Below, piece by piece: positions 1 through 8,192 of a stretch of DNA of 64,000 nt. Each line of letters starts with the position of its first letter. Position 1 is the stretch's first letter. The position numbers were made by a program, and so were the translations under genes. The stretch is from Sporosarcina globispora (GTDB taxonomy: Bacteria; Bacillota; Bacilli; Bacillales; Cytobacillaceae). Below the pieces are notes generated by a model that did no database searches, was not told the DNA's origin, and saw only the letters and a program-made list of their open reading frames with translations. The DNA is taken from assembly GCF_001274725.1 (NCBI RefSeq), contig NZ_LGUF01000007.1, positions 2,177,629-2,241,628 of the forward strand, given 5' to 3'.

Positions 1-206
1 CAGCCAAAAGGGAGGGGGCATCCAATCCATTCAGAGAGGTGGATCTGCCCTATATGATTCTGCGGTTAAGGCAGGGTATCGGGAGATTAATTAGAACACA
101 TGAAGACAAAGGGACAGTTCATATTCTGATGAATGAAACTGAAAATCATGAAGTGCGCGAAATGATAAAAAGGGTTCTGCCTGCAGAGCCATCCATAACA
201 AACTGA
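1..206 (+). CDS. ypvA: DinG/YpvA-type DNA helicase, C-terminal end (partial)
   Basis: The 5' end lies outside the window; the visible frame ends with TGA at 204-206. The last 67 codons contain LRLRQGIGRLIRTHEDKGTV, which is motif VI (QGxGRxIR) of the XPD/DinG superfamily 2 helicases, followed by the usual short tail. Proteins of this family are ATP-dependent DNA helicases thought to act in repair. In B. subtilis the family member YpvA is encoded close to ypwA, and the same neighbourhood is seen here, which supports the name. The iron-sulfur and Walker motifs cannot be checked because they are not in the window. Confidence 0.8.
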   Translation, partial: AKREGASNPFREVDLPYMILRLRQGIGRLIRTHEDKGTVHILMNETENHEVREMIKRVLPAEPSITN

Positions 207-208
207 AC

Positions 209-240
209 GAAAGAAGTGCCCAAGCAGGCACTTCTTTCTT
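209..240 (+). terminator. Rho-independent terminator after the helicase gene
   Basis: An 11-bp stem (AAAGAAGTGCC with GGCACTTCTTT) is followed by a T-rich stretch. The A-rich left flank means it could also end transcription of the convergent DUF59 operon. Confidence 0.8.
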
Positions 241-241
241 G

Positions 242-541
242 TTATCCTCTCAAAATCTGATTTGCTTGGGGTGTCATACGTGCGGGGGTCCAAGCAGGCT
301 CCCAGACAAGGTTGACATCCACACAAGAAAACAGCTTCAGATCTTCAATACAATATTTTACACCGCTTACGATACTGTCATGGAGAGGGCACCCGGGTGT
401 TGTCAAAGTCATGGTAATAACTGCCTTGCCGTCATCAGGAAAATCAATATCATAAATAAGTCCCAAATCAACTACGTTTATATTTAACTCGGGATCCATA
501 ACCCTTTTCAAATTGCTGAGAACTATATCTTTCGAATTCAC
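242..541 (-). CDS. DUF59 / MIP18-family iron-sulfur cluster assembly factor
   Basis: This small protein (99 residues from the GTG at 541) has the DUF59 core: VMDPELNINVVDLGLIYDI, then the strand VITMTLTTPGCPLHD with the family's conserved Cys, then VNLVWEPAWTPARMT near the end. Proteins of this family (SufT, PaaD, MIP18) help assemble or deliver Fe-S clusters in the cytoplasm. A TTG at 547 is also possible, but AGGAGG lies only 1-2 nt before it and 7 nt before the GTG, so I chose the GTG. It is the last gene of a four-gene operon with the NnrS-like membrane protein and two DUF2249 proteins, and its ribosome site overlaps the upstream stop. The context suggests cluster supply to a redox enzyme used at low oxygen; this is inference. 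Confidence 0.85.
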   Translation of the reverse strand: MNSKDIVLSNLKRVMDPELNINVVDLGLIYDIDFPDDGKAVITMTLTTPGCPLHDSIVSGVKYCIEDLKLFSCVDVNLVWEPAWTPARMTPQANQILRG

Positions 542-552
542 AGTCAATCCTC

Positions 553-1803
553 CTATTTTTTCAAAACTGATATAATCAAATAACAGAAAACAAGGCTGGC
601 ACCAAGCGTCAGAATCTGGCCGGACAAGAACAGGGAAAGTTGTTTTAATGCAATCGAGAATGTGATACTGAGTATTCCCAATATGAAAGCGGATAGGACC
701 GGAATGGATACCTTGTCATTCATCATATCTTTAAGCGATGGAACACTCCGCTTGCCGATTTCTCTGCTGTATTTCCAGGTCCACCATAGAAATGGCACAA
801 TTTTAAAAAGATAACCCAGAATGCTTAAAGCTACCCAAAGCATGAGATAGGCAAACACCAGGTATCCAACGTTACTTTTAAAGCTTCCGAAAGCCGAGCT
901 TATGAATGCTGCAAGGTGGATTGCCAGTCCTGCAGGTATAGCGAGAATGGCGAACCGAAAGGAATAATCAAGCTTTTTCTTAACTCTTTTTTGCAGGATT
1001 TGCAGCATGTGCCAGGTGAAAAGTGCAAATCCCCCTGCCTGAATCATCAATGCAATGGTGAGAAGCAAATTTTCCCCTGAGAAGAAAGATGTTATCGCCG
1101 CTGCCAGCCCTGCTGCATAAACCATGAATACATATTTGGCCGGCTTCATGCTGTAGCCATGTGACAAAGAAAACATAGGAACCATTTTATAGGAAAATCC
1201 AAAAATCAGCAGTGTAAACCAGCCTGCTGTTCCAAGCAGTATGTGGCTTTTAAAGACAGCTTGATAATAACCAGAAACAAATCCAGTTTTCATGCTTAAG
1301 ACCATAATGATTCCCAATAGGATAGCAGTGAACAAGCAAGCCAGTGCAGTTCCGACAAAAAGAGTCAATACATTGGGTTTCGCCTGCTGTCTTAAAGTCA
1401 TGATCATTTGCAGCAGAAACATTAAGATGCCTGCTAATGTAATTAGCCCTGGCAGCATTGCACTCTCTGGCTTATGAAATAAACTATGGGCAAAATATAA
1501 AATTCCAAAAGCAGTAACAGTAAATTGGATAAAGCCAAACCTTTCGTTCCATATAGGTGTAAGAAATGCCACTGGAACAAGCTGATACATGGCTCCCATT
1601 GCTGTCATCAGCGCCCATCCCAATATAAACAGATGAGCGGCTGACCAAATTGCCGGTACACGGAATTGGCTGTTAATAATAAAGTCCCCTTGAAAAAGAA
1701 TGAGTGCCATTGATCCAATCAAACAGAGCATGCTGAAAAGGATAAATGAAAAAGGAAGTTTAATATTGGTTTCATTTTTTGTCTTGGGCAGCAATGGGAT
1801 CAC
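553..1803 (-). CDS. 12-TM heme-copper oxidase subunit I / NnrS-like membrane protein
   Basis: A 416-residue polytopic membrane protein with about 12 hydrophobic helices. Histidines sit inside or at the ends of helices (AAHLFILGW near residue 57, FKSHILLGTAGW near 187, SLSHGYS near 213), as in heme-binding membrane proteins of the CcoN/NorB/NnrS type. The full set of six heme-copper ligands is not obvious, so I do not call it an oxidase. It follows two DUF2249 genes closely and precedes a DUF59 gene, and DUF2249 genes often accompany nitric-oxide and nitrogen-oxide respiration genes. A role in handling NO or heme under low oxygen is therefore plausible. The start is GTG at 1803 or TTG at 1794; the latter fits the GCAGGTGA ribosome site slightly better. 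Confidence 0.6.
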   Translation of the reverse strand: MIPLLPKTKNETNIKLPFSFILFSMLCLIGSMALILFQGDFIINSQFRVPAIWSAAHLFILGWALMTAMGAMYQLVPVAFLTPIWNERFGFIQFTVTAFGILYFAHSLFHKPESAMLPGLITLAGILMFLLQMIMTLRQQAKPNVLTLFVGTALACLFTAILLGIIMVLSMKTGFVSGYYQAVFKSHILLGTAGWFTLLIFGFSYKMVPMFSLSHGYSMKPAKYVFMVYAAGLAAAITSFFSGENLLLTIALMIQAGGFALFTWHMLQILQKRVKKKLDYSFRFAILAIPAGLAIHLAAFISSAFGSFKSNVGYLVFAYLMLWVALSILGYLFKIVPFLWWTWKYSREIGKRSVPSLKDMMNDKVSIPVLSAFILGILSITFSIALKQLSLFLSGQILTLGASLVFCYLIISVLKK

Positions 1804-1807
1804 CTGC

Positions 1808-2014
1808 TTATTTCTTGATTTCTATTAAAAAGCTTCCATCTTCTTGTTGGGCAGTTTCATACTTACAGCCCATTTCGTCAAGCTGTTCATATAGAAACAT
1901 GGGCCGCCTGTCGTTTATGATTGACAAGGTTTTTCCTTTTGGAAGACTTTCAAGAGCTGCGAGCGTTCTCATCATCGGCTGCGGAGGCTCTAATCCCCGG
2001 TTATCCAGCTTCAT
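1808..2014 (-). CDS. DUF2249 (TusA-like fold) protein
   Basis: A 68-residue protein beginning MKLDNRGLEPPQPMMRTL. The DNRGLEPPQPM motif and the following LPKGKTLSIINDRRPMFLY strand are typical of DUF2249 proteins, which share the small SirA/TusA-like fold. The start was set at 2014, not at 2050, because AGAGAGGTG lies just before it and because this ATG overlaps the TGA of the preceding DUF2249 gene (ATGA), a sign of translational coupling. Its function is not established. Together with its paralogue next door it probably forms a sulfur- or metal-relay pair for the NnrS-like protein; this is inference. Confidence 0.8.
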   Translation of the reverse strand: MKLDNRGLEPPQPMMRTLAALESLPKGKTLSIINDRRPMFLYEQLDEMGCKYETAQQEDGSFLIEIKK

Positions 2015-2253
2015 TTTGCAGCACCTCTCTTTGTGAAGATTACTTTCCAATGCTTTTTTTCAATTTCTTCAGCTTTATATTCAAATCCTTTTGCCTTTAA
2101 AACACCAAAAAGGGGTATAGGCTTAAAAGGGGCATGCAGGATAAAGACATCATTGGCATCAAGTTCGGCTACAGCAGACATAATTTTTTGAAACGGCTCC
2201 AATTTGTTTTTTAAATCTTCTCTTACATCGAGTTCAACCACTTTGTTTTCCAT
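2011..2253 (-). CDS. DUF2249 (TusA-like fold) protein, first gene of the operon
   Basis: An 80-residue protein with the DUF2249 signature LDVREDLKNKLEPFQKIM and DVFILHAPFKPIPLFGVL. The DVRE...P motif is the conserved N-terminal part of the family. It overlaps the next DUF2249 gene by 4 bp and differs from it clearly, so the two are old paralogues, not a recent duplication. A good ribosome site (GGAGCG) precedes ATG 2253. The operon has an Fnr-like palindrome 116-131 bp upstream, consistent with induction at low oxygen. Confidence 0.85.
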   Translation of the reverse strand: MENKVVELDVREDLKNKLEPFQKIMSAVAELDANDVFILHAPFKPIPLFGVLKAKGFEYKAEEIEKKHWKVIFTKRGAAK

Positions 2254-2368
2254 TTTGATCGCTCCTTCAATTGTCTGATGGCAAGTTAGATGCCCCTAAC
2301 AGAAAATTACCCGTCAGTGAGAATTGTTATTAATTACTTTAAGTTTAACAGTAAGAGCTTTTTAAATA

Positions 2369-2384
2369 AGTGACATATATCATA
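2369..2384 (-). promoter_or_regulatory. Candidate Fnr/CRP-type operator for the DUF2249 operon
   Basis: AGTGA-CATATA-TCATA matches the Fnr consensus TGTGA-N6-TCACA at 8 of 10 positions. Its centre (2376.5) lies 41.5 bp before a start site predicted from the minus-strand hexamer TAAACT (2347-2342, 4 of 6 to TATAAT). This is class II activator geometry. The -10 match is weak, so the call rests on the palindrome, the spacing and the gene content. Confidence 0.45.
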
Positions 2385-2429
2385 TTTGGAGAAAATTTAA
2401 ATAAGGAACCATATGTGGAGAAATCAAAC

Positions 2430-2461
2430 AAAAAAATCCGCAGAGATTCACTCTGCGGATT
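2430..2461 (-). terminator. Rho-independent terminator of the MFS operon
   Basis: An 11-bp perfect stem (AATCCGCAGAG with CTCTGCGGATT, loop of 5) is followed on the minus strand by a run of seven T. It overlaps the last codons of the small zinc-ribbon gene at 2448-2588. Confidence 0.85.
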
Positions 2462-2588
2462 CTTCATGTTCCTCTATACATTCAAAACAAATTGTTTCAT
2501 TTTTATCATTGTGGACTCCATTAAAGAATCCATCAAGACAATAAAGATCCTTCCCGCAAACAGAGCAGATGCCAACTAATTCTTTCAT
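2448..2588 (-). CDS. 46-residue zinc-ribbon-like protein
   Basis: The minus-strand frame encodes a 46-residue protein starting MKELVGICSVCGKDLYCLDG and ending ICFECIEEHEESAE. Two CxxC pairs (C8/C11 and C34/C37) about 22 residues apart suggest one bound zinc. AGGAGTGA, which also contains the stop of the MFS gene, lies at good distance before ATG 2588, so the two genes are probably co-transcribed. A strong terminator ends at its 3' edge. The function is unknown; I do not recognise a named family. Confidence 0.7.
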   Translation of the reverse strand: MKELVGICSVCGKDLYCLDGFFNGVHNDKNETICFECIEEHEESAE

Positions 2589-2594
2589 TTTCGG

Positions 2595-3755
2595 TCACTC
2601 CTGGCTTTTTAATAATACGGAACTTCTCTTTTTAAAATAAATGGACATGCAGCATACCGTTAAGAGTAAAAGTGCTGCTGAGATCAGAAAACCTATATTG
2701 AATGTTACTCCCAGGAAGCCTAAGATTGTGGAGCCAGCTACCACGCCTAAAGAAAAAAAAGCATAGAAGAGGCCAAACGCCTTTCCTCTTGTTTTTTCAG
2801 TTGTATGTTTAGCAATAAGGGCATTAATGGAAGGGAATAAAAGAGCAAACCCACTGCCATACAGAACCATACAAACAAACATGAATGCAAGAGATCCAGC
2901 AGAACTTAGCAGGATTAGCGCAATGCCAATGATCAGCATGCCTGCAAGCATGGTATTGTTGTGCCGATATTTATCAAATATTTTATTGACGGGCAGCAGA
3001 AAAATGAGGATTGCGGTTATTCCAAAAGTGCTTAACAATATCCCGCTGTACATAGAATCAAATTGCAGCTCCTCTACCTGAAGCGGAAGAAGATAAGCAA
3101 GTGATCCCTGCGCAAACATTAGTGAAAAAGCTCCTAAATAGCTTGCTGTGAGCATAGGATTCTTTATTAACGAAGGCATTTTTTCAGAATGGGAGCTTTT
3201 TTCTTCAATATCTTTGAGCTTACCTGGTGGCAAAAACATAAAGGCTAAGACTGAACAGCCGATCATGGTTGCAGCTATAATCAAGAAAACCCAGTTTATG
3301 CTGTAGTTGGAAGCAATCACAGCTCCAAAAGCAGGACCTATAATGGCTGAACAGCCGACAGCTGCGCCTGATACAGCCATTTTTTTACCCTGATTATTTG
3401 ATTTACCGCGGTTTGAAATGGCAGTAAAAGCTGCAGGAACAAGGAAACCTCCAAAAAGCCCATGAAAAAACCTTACTGAAATTAAATGCATAGGTGAATC
3501 AGCAAAGGTATACAGGATTAAAATGATTCCGGTTAAGAAAAGGCCAGATACCAGGACTTTTTTGGCTCCGCTTTTATCGATCCAAAAGCCGGCTAAAATA
3601 TTGCCTATCATATTCGAGAACGAATACATTCCAACAACCAATCCTGCAAAGGCTGGTGATGGATCAAATGTCATGGCAAATGGGCTCATAATAGGGAGCT
3701 GAGAAAATGTATCAATAAATGCCGCAATGATGATAAAGTAAATCAAATATTTCAT
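2595..3755 (-). CDS. Major facilitator superfamily transporter
   Basis: A 386-residue protein with 12 predicted membrane helices. The MFS loop 2-3 signature is visible (GFWIDKSGAKKVLVSGL, residues about 57-73), as is its echo after the central loop (VNKIFDKYRHNNTMLAGM). The length is normal for drug/H+ antiporters with 12 segments. The N-terminal half has the FHGLFGGFLVPAA stretch similar to motif C of antiporters, so export is more likely than uptake. The substrate cannot be told. It starts at ATG 3755 after AGAAAGAGAG, and the small zinc-ribbon gene follows 6 bp later. Confidence 0.85.
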   Translation of the reverse strand: MKYLIYFIIIAAFIDTFSQLPIMSPFAMTFDPSPAFAGLVVGMYSFSNMIGNILAGFWIDKSGAKKVLVSGLFLTGIILILYTFADSPMHLISVRFFHGLFGGFLVPAAFTAISNRGKSNNQGKKMAVSGAAVGCSAIIGPAFGAVIASNYSINWVFLIIAATMIGCSVLAFMFLPPGKLKDIEEKSSHSEKMPSLIKNPMLTASYLGAFSLMFAQGSLAYLLPLQVEELQFDSMYSGILLSTFGITAILIFLLPVNKIFDKYRHNNTMLAGMLIIGIALILLSSAGSLAFMFVCMVLYGSGFALLFPSINALIAKHTTEKTRGKAFGLFYAFFSLGVVAGSTILGFLGVTFNIGFLISAALLLLTVCCMSIYFKKRSSVLLKSQE

Positions 3756-3933
3756 GCTATCTCTCTTTCTGGTTAGTTCACTTTATACCATTATAACTCT
3801 TTGGCCAGCATGTTAAAAAGAAAAACAGCGGGATCCTTTATTAAAGGAAGGATAATAATAAGATTAATGATGACTGCCTTTTCAGAAAAATATGATAAAA
3901 TGATACTGAAATAGATAATGAGGGGGAAAATTT

Positions 3934-5445
3934 GTGGCAGAATCACTCAAACAGACAGAACAGCAATTCCTTGAATATGTCAAAAAAATGACTGCATATA
4001 ATGAAGCCATTGGGCTGATGTATTGGGATATGCGGACAGGGGCACCCAAGCAGGGACTTGAACAGCGCTCCGAAGTAATTGGAATGATCTCTTCAGAGGT
4101 ATTCAGAATGTCTACCTCTGAGGAAATGGCAGCTTACATAGCAGAACTTTCAGGCCAGGAAAATCTTTCTGAGGTGACGTTAAAAACGCTTGAAGAATGC
4201 AAAAAGGACTATGATCGTAATAAAAAAATTCCTGCAGAGGAATATACGGAATATGTTATCCTGCAATCCAAGGCTGAAAGCATTTGGGAAGATGCAAAGG
4301 CAAGCTCAGATTTTGAAATGTTCCGCCCATACTTGGAAAAGCTAGTTGAAATGAACAAAAGATTCATTTCTTATTGGGGATATGAAGGAAACAAATATAA
4401 CACTCTATTGGATATGTATGAACCTGGGGTTACAGTTGAAACGCTTGATCAGGTTTTCCATCAGCTGCGGGAAAAAATTGTTCCGCTTGTCCAGCAGATT
4501 TCCGAATCACAGAATAAGCCTGGCACCAGCTTTTTATTTAAACATTTTGAGAAGGACAAACAGCGGGACTTTAGCCTTAAAGTTCTTGAACAAATGGGCT
4601 ATAACTTTAAAGCAGGTCGTCTGGACGAGACCGTTCATCCTTTTGCAACCGGCTTAAATCCCGGTGATGTCCGTGTGACAACCAAATATGATGAAACAGA
4701 TTTCCGAACCGCTGTATTTGGTACGATTCATGAAGGCGGTCATGCTTTATATGAACAGAATATTTCTTCTGGCCTGGTAGGCACACCGCTATGCACTGGA
4801 ACATCTATGGGAATTCATGAATCACAGTCCTTATTTTATGAAAATTTTGTTGGAAGACATTTTTCATTCTGGAAAAAGAATTATGAACTTCTTAAAGAAT
4901 ATGCAAGCGGACAATTTAATGATGTTTCAATAGAGGATTTTTATCGTGCCATCAATGAATCAAAACCTTCTTTAATCCGTATTGAAGCAGACGAATTAAC
5001 TTATCCGCTTCATATCATTATCCGATATGAAATTGAAAAGGGCTTGTTCAATGATGAAATTAATGTTAAAGACCTTCCAACAATCTGGAATGAGAAATAT
5101 GAACAATACCTTGGAGTAAAGCCAGAGGACGACGGCCTAGGTGTCCTGCAGGATGTTCACTGGGCAGGAGGAAGCTTCGGCTATTTCCCTTCATACGCTT
5201 TGGGCTACATGTATGCAGCACAGCTTAAAAACAGTATGCTGAAGGACTTGCCAAACTATGATGAAATACTTGAAGAAGGCAATTTGCTGCCAATCAAAGA
5301 GTGGTTCACAAAAAATGTGCATCAGTTCGGCAAATTGAAAAAACCGCTTGAAATTTTAAATGATGTAACAGGGGAAGGCCTTAATGCCCAGCATTTAATT
5401 GATTATCTGTACGATAAGTACAGTAAGGTGTATCAGCTAAACTGA
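3934..5445 (+). CDS. ypwA: Metallocarboxypeptidase of family M32 (YpwA)
   Basis: A 503-residue protein, the usual size for thermostable carboxypeptidase 1 of peptidase family M32, which removes C-terminal residues with a broad specificity, probably in the cytoplasm because no signal peptide is seen. The zinc site is HEGGH at residues 266-270, with the third ligand in GIHESQS (E296). Further conserved M32 stretches are present: YWDMRTGAPKQG near residue 30, GDVRVTTKY near 243 and ALGYMYAAQL near 425. The start is GTG 3934 after GAGGGGGAAA. It stands alone, and the DMT exporter gene 66 bp downstream is separated from it by a hairpin. Confidence 0.93.
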   Translation: MAESLKQTEQQFLEYVKKMTAYNEAIGLMYWDMRTGAPKQGLEQRSEVIGMISSEVFRMSTSEEMAAYIAELSGQENLSEVTLKTLEECKKDYDRNKKIPAEEYTEYVILQSKAESIWEDAKASSDFEMFRPYLEKLVEMNKRFISYWGYEGNKYNTLLDMYEPGVTVETLDQVFHQLREKIVPLVQQISESQNKPGTSFLFKHFEKDKQRDFSLKVLEQMGYNFKAGRLDETVHPFATGLNPGDVRVTTKYDETDFRTAVFGTIHEGGHALYEQNISSGLVGTPLCTGTSMGIHESQSLFYENFVGRHFSFWKKNYELLKEYASGQFNDVSIEDFYRAINESKPSLIRIEADELTYPLHIIIRYEIEKGLFNDEINVKDLPTIWNEKYEQYLGVKPEDDGLGVLQDVHWAGGSFGYFPSYALGYMYAAQLKNSMLKDLPNYDEILEEGNLLPIKEWFTKNVHQFGKLKKPLEILNDVTGEGLNAQHLIDYLYDKYSKVYQLN

Positions 5446-5464
5446 GAAATTAATAAAAATTTTG

Positions 5465-5496
5465 AGTAAGAGGGTGGTCGCAGCCATCCTCTTACT
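5465..5496 (+). other. Strong hairpin between ypwA and the DMT gene
   Basis: A 13-bp inverted repeat (AGTAAGAGGGTGG with CCATCCTCTTACT, one G-U pair, loop TCGCAG). It has no T run on the plus strand, so it is not a standard terminator. It may stabilise the ypwA 3' end or the leader of the next gene, whose ribosome site begins 4 nt later. Confidence 0.6.
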
Positions 5497-5511
5497 TCAT
5501 GGAGAGAAATA

Positions 5512-6432
5512 ATGAAAAAATTACTTCCATTTTTAATGATCGCGTTTGGGGCGAGTTTATGGGGCATTATTGCTGTTTTTGTTAAAGGTCTGGGTGAACA
5601 TGGATTTACAGCTATGGAGATTGTAGCCACGAGAGTGTTCTTTGCAGCATTTTTCCTCATCCTTTTCGGTATCGTGAATTTCCGAAGCCATTTAAAACTG
5701 AAGTCTTCGTCCGATATAGGCTTCTTTGTGGGAACAGGGATATTAAGCATTGTATTTTTTAACTATTGCTATTTTACAGCCATGAACCAAATAAGTGTAT
5801 CAGTGGCAGTCGTACTGCTCTATACAGCTCCAGCCTTTGTTACTGTATTGTCTTACCTGTTTTTAAAGGAAGGAATAAATCTGAGAAAGGCTGCAGCAGT
5901 GGCAGGCACGATTTTGGGATGCACTTTAATTGCAGGATTATCAGCAGGCAACAGCGATATTACTCTTATTGGAATCTTGACAGGCTTGGGATCTGGGTTT
6001 GGCTATGCACTATATACAATATTCGGTAAGTTTGCTTTGAGAAAATATCATCCATTTACAGTTACCCTTTATACATTTCTGATTGCAGCGGCATTTCTTA
6101 TTCCTGTAACCAGACTATGGACAAAAGCAGAAGTTTTTTTAAACACTGAAGTTTTGCTTCTTAGTATAGGCCTTGGATTTGTGCCGACTGTGCTTGCCTA
6201 TTTTGTATATACATGGGGACTTGAAAAAACCGATGGAAGCAAAGCAGCTGTTATCGCTACAGTTGAACCTGTCGTAGCCATGCTGTTAGGAGTAACCATT
6301 TACGGGGAAAATCTCGGAGCAGTCCAGATTGCCGGAGCTTTGCTGATACTCAGTTCGGTAATTATAGTGAATCTGCCTGCTAGAAGGAAAAATGCTGGAA
6401 AGATGGCTGAATCAGGTAAACTGGAACATTAA
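5512..6432 (+). CDS. EamA-family (DMT superfamily) transporter
   Basis: A 306-residue protein with ten hydrophobic helices in two EamA repeats. The first begins GASLWGIIAVFVKGLGEHG and ends with a VAVVLLYTAPAF stretch; the second begins ILTGLGSGFGYALYTIFGK and ends with AAVIATVEPVVAMLLG, the conserved 'xEPVxA' helix of the family. Such proteins export amino acids or other metabolites. The substrate is unknown. ATG 5512 follows GGAGAG. A strong terminator follows, so it is transcribed alone or from ypwA. Confidence 0.87.
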   Translation: MKKLLPFLMIAFGASLWGIIAVFVKGLGEHGFTAMEIVATRVFFAAFFLILFGIVNFRSHLKLKSSSDIGFFVGTGILSIVFFNYCYFTAMNQISVSVAVVLLYTAPAFVTVLSYLFLKEGINLRKAAAVAGTILGCTLIAGLSAGNSDITLIGILTGLGSGFGYALYTIFGKFALRKYHPFTVTLYTFLIAAAFLIPVTRLWTKAEVFLNTEVLLLSIGLGFVPTVLAYFVYTWGLEKTDGSKAAVIATVEPVVAMLLGVTIYGENLGAVQIAGALLILSSVIIVNLPARRKNAGKMAESGKLEH

Positions 6433-6466
6433 AAACACTCCGGCCAAATGGGGCGGAGTGTTTTTT
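6431..6466 (+). terminator. Terminator after the DMT transporter gene
   Basis: The stem AAACACTCCG / CGGAGTGTTT is followed by six T. The left arm is flanked by A residues, so it may work in both directions. Confidence 0.85.
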
Positions 6467-6506
6467 CTCAAAATACAATAGTATTTAATTCTGAAATTAG
6501 ATAACT

Positions 6507-6535
6507 TTCTAGCTCCAGCGCTTACGCATTTCTTT
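6507..6535. repeat. Interspersed CTAGCTCCAGCGC repeat, partial copy A
   Basis: The sequence CTAGCTCCAGCGCTTACGCA, ending in TTTCTTTTCT, is a short copy of the palindromic repeat found again at 22831, 32676 and (inverted) 35168. It ends 2 bp from the stop of the oxidase subunit I gene. Confidence 0.7.
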
Positions 6536-6536
6536 T

Positions 6537-8192
6537 CTACCAGAGTTTATATCCTTTAGCACCTGGAGGTGCATTTTGAATTAAATCTATGAATGGAATG
6601 GTGTAGGCAAAAAGAATAAGAACCACTGTAATTCCTAGCCACAGCTTCCAGTTTTCAAATACCATTGGAGCTTTTTCAGCATCATCAGCAGGTTCTCCGA
6701 CAGGGAATTCCTGCTCTCCCTTTGGTGCGAAGAATGCAAGGTTGATGAAGATATAAAGCATTAAGATGATGCCCAGGAACAGGATGGAACCCCCGATTGC
6801 CTGTGCAACCTGATAAGGAATCCATTCAAGGGCTTGTGCTGCTCCGCCATATTCTGAGTATGATGAACGGCGCGGAGCTCCAAGAAGGCCGGCAGCATGC
6901 ATGGAACCAGACATAAAAGTCATACCGATTACCCAGATTACTGCTTGGATTATACCCAATTTATTCATTGCTTTCGTTAATGTTCGGCCTGTAAGATGGG
7001 GGATCAGCCAGTAAGAAACCCCAAAGAATGTAAGTACCACAGATGTTGCCACAGTTAGGTGGAAGTGGCCGGTAACCCAAATCGTGTTATGAACAACCTG
7101 GTTCATCTGATGGGAAGCATTAACGATACCCCCTGCACCCGCAGGGATAAAAGCAACCATCCCGATGAATGGAACTGTAAATCTGGCATCACCCCAAGGC
7201 AATTTTTTTACCCAGCCGAATAATCCTCTGGCACCTTTTGAACGGCCGAAGCTTTCAAAAGTGGCAAATAGAGAAAATGCAGTCATTAGTGATGGAATGA
7301 CAACCAGGAAAGTCAGGATAACCTGCAAGAATTTCCATGCCGGGTCAATTCCAGGCTCCATTAATTGATGGTGGAATCCGACAGGGATGGAAAACAGCAG
7401 GAATAATATAAATGACAAACGTGCCAATGAATCAGAGAAAATCTTTCCGCCGATGACTTTTGGAATTACAACGTACCAGGCCATGTAAGCAGGCAATAGC
7501 CAGAAGTAAACAAGCGGATGTCCGAAATACCAGAAAAGAGTACGGCTGACAGCAATGTTTACTGTTTCTACTAATCCCAATGACCAAGGGAGCAGCTGGA
7601 AAAGAACGGTGGACGCTACACCGATTGTTGCCACAATCCACATCATTGTGTTAACCAATGACATAAATGTTAATAACGGACTCGGCTGTCCAGGATTTTT
7701 TCTTCGCCATTCTGCATATTTCATAATGATTGCTGCCCCGTCAATCCAGCTTCCCACAATAACAAGTGTTAAACCGATATAGTACAGTGCATGTGCCTGA
7801 AGAGGAGCATAGAAAGTATAAAGAACAGTAGCTTCATTCAACAGTATCATGATAGCTGCAAGCACTGTTCCTGCTGTCATCAGCCAAAAACCGATCCAGC
7901 CGGCTAGGCGCTGTTTATTTGTAAGTGTGCCTGATGTTTTGCTTGTAGCAGCAATCTGAAAGCCCATTATAAAAAATGTAGTAAGTACAAGTCCTAATAC
8001 AACACCGTGAACCGTTAAAATCTGATAATACCCGATTCCTGCTGGAAGCTCGAATTTTCCGGAGCGGACCAAAGTCTGCAATAAACCAGCAAGGCCGCCA
8101 ATTGCAAGAGCTGTAAATGCAACGAAAAAGTGGGCCATTGCCAGCTTACCGTCACGGCGGTCAACTTTTAATTTTGCTGAAGGATAAAACAT
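6537..8192 (-). CDS. cbaA: ba3-type cytochrome c oxidase subunit I
   Basis: A 551-residue protein with about 13 membrane helices. The active site motif is GHPLVYFWLLPAY, the form characteristic of B-type (ba3) heme-copper oxidases, where the CuB histidine and the cross-linked tyrosine are separated by PLV. WVTGHFHLTVA supplies the histidine pair for heme a3 and heme b in helix X, and the low-spin heme histidine is in ILTVHGVVLGLV. It reduces oxygen to water with high affinity and pumps protons. Its ATG overlaps the TAA of subunit II by one base, showing translational coupling. The symbol follows the cba nomenclature for this oxidase type. Confidence 0.93.
   Translation of the reverse strand: MFYPSAKLKVDRRDGKLAMAHFFVAFTALAIGGLAGLLQTLVRSGKFELPAGIGYYQILTVHGVVLGLVLTTFFIMGFQIAATSKTSGTLTNKQRLAGWIGFWLMTAGTVLAAIMILLNEATVLYTFYAPLQAHALYYIGLTLVIVGSWIDGAAIIMKYAEWRRKNPGQPSPLLTFMSLVNTMMWIVATIGVASTVLFQLLPWSLGLVETVNIAVSRTLFWYFGHPLVYFWLLPAYMAWYVVIPKVIGGKIFSDSLARLSFILFLLFSIPVGFHHQLMEPGIDPAWKFLQVILTFLVVIPSLMTAFSLFATFESFGRSKGARGLFGWVKKLPWGDARFTVPFIGMVAFIPAGAGGIVNASHQMNQVVHNTIWVTGHFHLTVATSVVLTFFGVSYWLIPHLTGRTLTKAMNKLGIIQAVIWVIGMTFMSGSMHAAGLLGAPRRSSYSEYGGAAQALEWIPYQVAQAIGGSILFLGIILMLYIFINLAFFAPKGEQEFPVGEPADDAEKAPMVFENWKLWLGITVVLILFAYTIPFIDLIQNAPPGAKGYKLW

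Noticed and set aside
5465..5496. Rho-independent terminator after ypwA
   Set aside because: The stem is strong but no T run follows on the plus strand; it is listed as a hairpin only.
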